A DNA stretch of 64,000 nt from Saprospiraceae bacterium (GTDB lineage: Bacteria; Bacteroidota; Bacteroidia; Chitinophagales; Saprospiraceae). The notes beneath the pieces are model-generated. The model ran no database searches and was not told the DNA's origin. It worked only from the letters and a program-made list of their open reading frames with translations. Below, piece by piece: positions 62,410-64,000 of this stretch. The DNA lies in NCBI GenBank assembly GCA_016715465.1, contig JADKAA010000029.1:1116001-1180000 (forward strand), written 5' to 3'. Both the position numbers and the translations under genes were made by a program. How positions within the stretch are numbered: the stretch's first letter is position 1; each line of letters starts with the position of its first letter.

Positions 62410-63653
62410 GTTTTAGCAAAAGCAATTCTCTTTTCATAGTTAACAATCCATTCTGCATTCGAGTCAATTCTTTGTTTTAGTTGCTTTAGCTTTTTTTCAG
62501 CTTCATCAAACTTAAAATTATTGTACAAAATATCCAATTCTTGTTTCTCCGTATCAAAATCCATCATGTACGGCTTTACATTCATCAACTCTTCCAGGAC
62601 TTCGTCAGCTGTACCACTAAATACCTTTGGCAAATTTTCTTTTGATATGATTTTACCATCGGACAGTGCAACTATATTTTCGGGTTTCAAAGTAGACAAT
62701 ATCAATGGCGCGTGTGTAGTTACAATAAACTGAACATTTGGAAAAGTATTTTTTAATGCTTTCACAATGGTCTTTTGCCACGCCGGATGTAAATGGAGAT
62801 CAAGTTCATCTATCAAAACAATACCTGATCCATTGATCGTATTTTTAACATTTTGCCTGGAAAATGTAAGTCTTCGGGCAATATCACTGACTAAATACAT
62901 GACCATCCGCTCACCAGATGACAGTTGGTTAAACTGCAGCCGATCCCCATTTTTGATAACCACAGCATAGGGCTCGTTGTCAATATTAAAATCCGTCGAC
63001 TTTGAATCTCTGTCAATACGGATATCTGTTATGCTATTTTCTCCTACTATGGAAAGAAAATTTTTAAATGCATTTCGAACATTGCGCAAGGAAGCAAGTT
63101 CATAGAGATGATCAGCATTACTAACCTTGTATTCGTTTTCCAAGTTTAGTTCGTTGATGAACCACCCTTCAAATTTTGAAAAAGCTGAAACATTTGCTTG
63201 CAGTGCACTGCTGTACATAGCGCTGACACTATCGCTAATCTTACTCTTGGTAAAAGCGGGAATCGAACTAGTCCTGTTCACTCTATAATAAACCATCAAT
63301 GGCAGGTGGCTTTTTATAGCCTCTCCTGTATTGTCAACGGCATTTTTTCCCTTACCAGCAATGCTCCAATTGCAAATAACGTTGATTGTTTCTCTATCAA
63401 GTGAAAACGAAGCTTCTATACTGGTGCTTGTCTCTCCCTTTAATATATCTGAATTGCTTAGATAATCCTGTCCACTTGTTTGCAAATTTTCATGAGACAT
63501 AATGCTGCTGAGCGCTTTGGATATGGCATCCAGAATACTGGTTTTCCCTGCACCATTGATACCTATGGTTGCTGTAATATTTGAATTACCAAAATCAACT
63601 TCCAGATCTTTAAACAATCTGAAATTTTTAAGTCGCAATTTATTGATTCTCAT
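62406..63653 (-). CDS. ptuA: Septu ATPase PtuA (SMC/ABC-type)
   Basis: 415 residues, an ATPase of the RecF/OLD-like AAA class. Walker A GINGAGKTS (31-39), signature SSGERMV (245-251), Walker B VLIDELDLHLHP (279-290) and H-loop VTTHAPLIL (311-319) are intact. The insert between them (about 60-230) is short, so no long coiled coil is formed. The C-terminal part, FSGTADEVLEELM, is shared with Septu and retron-linked PtuA. I chose ATG 63653 (MRINKLRLKNFRLF), the natural family start; the frame is open 50 codons further upstream. No reverse transcriptase gene is present, so this is not a retron. Confidence 0.87.
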   Translation of the reverse strand: MRINKLRLKNFRLFKDLEVDFGNSNITATIGINGAGKTSILDAISKALSSIMSHENLQTSGQDYLSNSDILKGETSTSIEASFSLDRETINVICNWSIAGKGKNAVDNTGEAIKSHLPLMVYYRVNRTSSIPAFTKSKISDSVSAMYSSALQANVSAFSKFEGWFINELNLENEYKVSNADHLYELASLRNVRNAFKNFLSIVGENSITDIRIDRDSKSTDFNIDNEPYAVVIKNGDRLQFNQLSSGERMVMYLVSDIARRLTFSRQNVKNTINGSGIVLIDELDLHLHPAWQKTIVKALKNTFPNVQFIVTTHAPLILSTLKPENIVALSDGKIISKENLPKVFSGTADEVLEELMNVKPYMMDFDTEKQELDILYNNFKFDEAEKKLKQLKQRIDSNAEWIVNYEKRIAFAKT

Positions 63654-63657
63654 ACTA

Positions 63658-63665
63658 CAAAAATA
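63658..63665 (-). promoter_or_regulatory. Putative -7 box (TATTTTTG) directly before ptuA
   Basis: TATTTTTG on the minus strand matches TAnnTTTG and ends only 4 bases before the ptuA ATG. If used, the mRNA would start almost at the start codon (leaderless). Confidence 0.4.
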
Positions 63666-63799
63666 ATAAATCCTCAACAATACATCACTTTTTTTTCGTA
63701 TCATGTGTTTGCGGAGAGTGCAGTGTGGGATGCGAAGGGTTGGAGTTACAATAATTGAGTTAATCTGTAAATAAGTAAATCCGTCACGCGGATACCCGG

Positions 63800-64000
63800 T
63801 CAATATCTTCCATCCTTCACAAACGGCAGTTTCTCCATCTCTATGACCTCCATGCTGGGGAAATCAAAGTCATCGACGATCTTGCCTTTGATGCGGTAGA
63901 GGCCGCGGCCTTTGAAGGGATACCGGGCCAGGGCGGGCGGGAAGTGGGTGCTGTCGAAAAAATGGCCTTCCTGGTCGAGCCAGGTGCCGAAGTTCATGAG
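63800..64000 (-). CDS. dnaE: DNA polymerase III alpha subunit, C-terminal end, cut by the window edge
   Basis: The last 66 codons of a gene whose frame is open to the edge. The sequence MNFGTWLDQEGHFFDSTHFP, YPFKGRGLYRIKGKIVDDFDF and MEVIEMEKLPFVKDGRY matches the C-terminal OB-fold end of Bacteroidota DnaE-type replicative polymerases (typically ending MEKL...DPRY). Which of possible dnaE copies it is cannot be seen. It lies upstream of ptuA with 146 bases between, on the same strand. Confidence 0.75.
   Translation of the reverse strand, partial: LMNFGTWLDQEGHFFDSTHFPPALARYPFKGRGLYRIKGKIVDDFDFPSMEVIEMEKLPFVKDGRY

Noticed and set aside
61762..63653. Retron or Gabija-type defence system
   Set aside because: No reverse transcriptase, and the partner is an HNH nuclease, not a UvrD-like helicase; the pair fits Septu.

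Overview
The window reads as a chromosomal segment of a Bacteroidota bacterium, most likely of the Saprospiria/Chitinophagia kind. The evidence is indirect but consistent: gliding-motility genes gldD and gldE behind ssb and mutY, at least six secreted proteins with C-terminal type IX secretion (T9SS) sorting domains, LytS-type sensor kinases with two-component-regulator propellers paired with LytTR response regulators, and promoter boxes of the Bacteroidota form TAnnTTTG. Many start sites lack a clear Shine-Dalgarno sequence. No rRNA, tRNA or CRISPR array was recognised.

Layout. 1-7.2 kb (minus strand): N-terminal part of priA, an M14 carboxypeptidase with T9SS signal, a Met-rich secreted protein with its terminator, a DEDDh exonuclease, a PlsB-like acyltransferase and engB. 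7.5-11 kb (plus): an outer-membrane barrel protein, a 23-copy GGGRYTA heptad array, nitroreductase, M28 peptidase and a frameshifted hpt. 11-15 kb: first sensor kinase/LytTR pair (regulator frameshifted) and a strong terminator. 15.4-18 kb: large C25-like secreted protein. 18-22.7 kb (minus): thioredoxin-MsrA-like fusion, gldD, gldE, ssb, mutY. 22.7-28.8 kb: small membrane and lipoproteins and a T9SS protein. 29-42.4 kb: globin, three more sensor kinases, two LytTR regulators, a receiver-less LytTR protein, and a divergent cupin/TetR pair with an operator-like palindrome. 42.5-52.6 kb: accessory genes (DUF3592, SGNH-like lipoprotein, bicupin, monooxygenase, DinB, cupin, FG-GAP T9SS protein, ArsR-SdpI operon, SRPBCC protein, DUF1572). 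53.4-57.7 kb: a two-gene NAD-linked formate dehydrogenase operon. 58-60.1 kb: a repeat- and hairpin-dense zone around a T9SS gene. 60.2-63.7 kb: an AT-richer stretch with a frameshifted T9SS protein and a two-gene Septu (PtuAB) anti-phage system. 63.8-64 kb: the C-terminus of dnaE.

How it fits together. The T9SS cargo proteins and gldD/gldE suit a gliding, protein-secreting bacterium; T9SS needs gliding-type machinery encoded elsewhere. The kinase/LytTR pairs probably link periplasmic ligands to transcription; their targets cannot be read from the window. The two most unusual things are the non-coding repeats (TAGG-type heptads at three loci, and an array of about eight different short hairpins next to a T9SS gene) and the recurrence of single-base deletions: at least six otherwise intact genes are split by one missing base, three of them at A5 runs where A6 is expected. 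That pattern fits consensus errors of a long-read assembly better than real decay, so I annotate these genes across the shift. The defence system is a recognisable Septu, not a new type; I see no clear undescribed multi-gene system.
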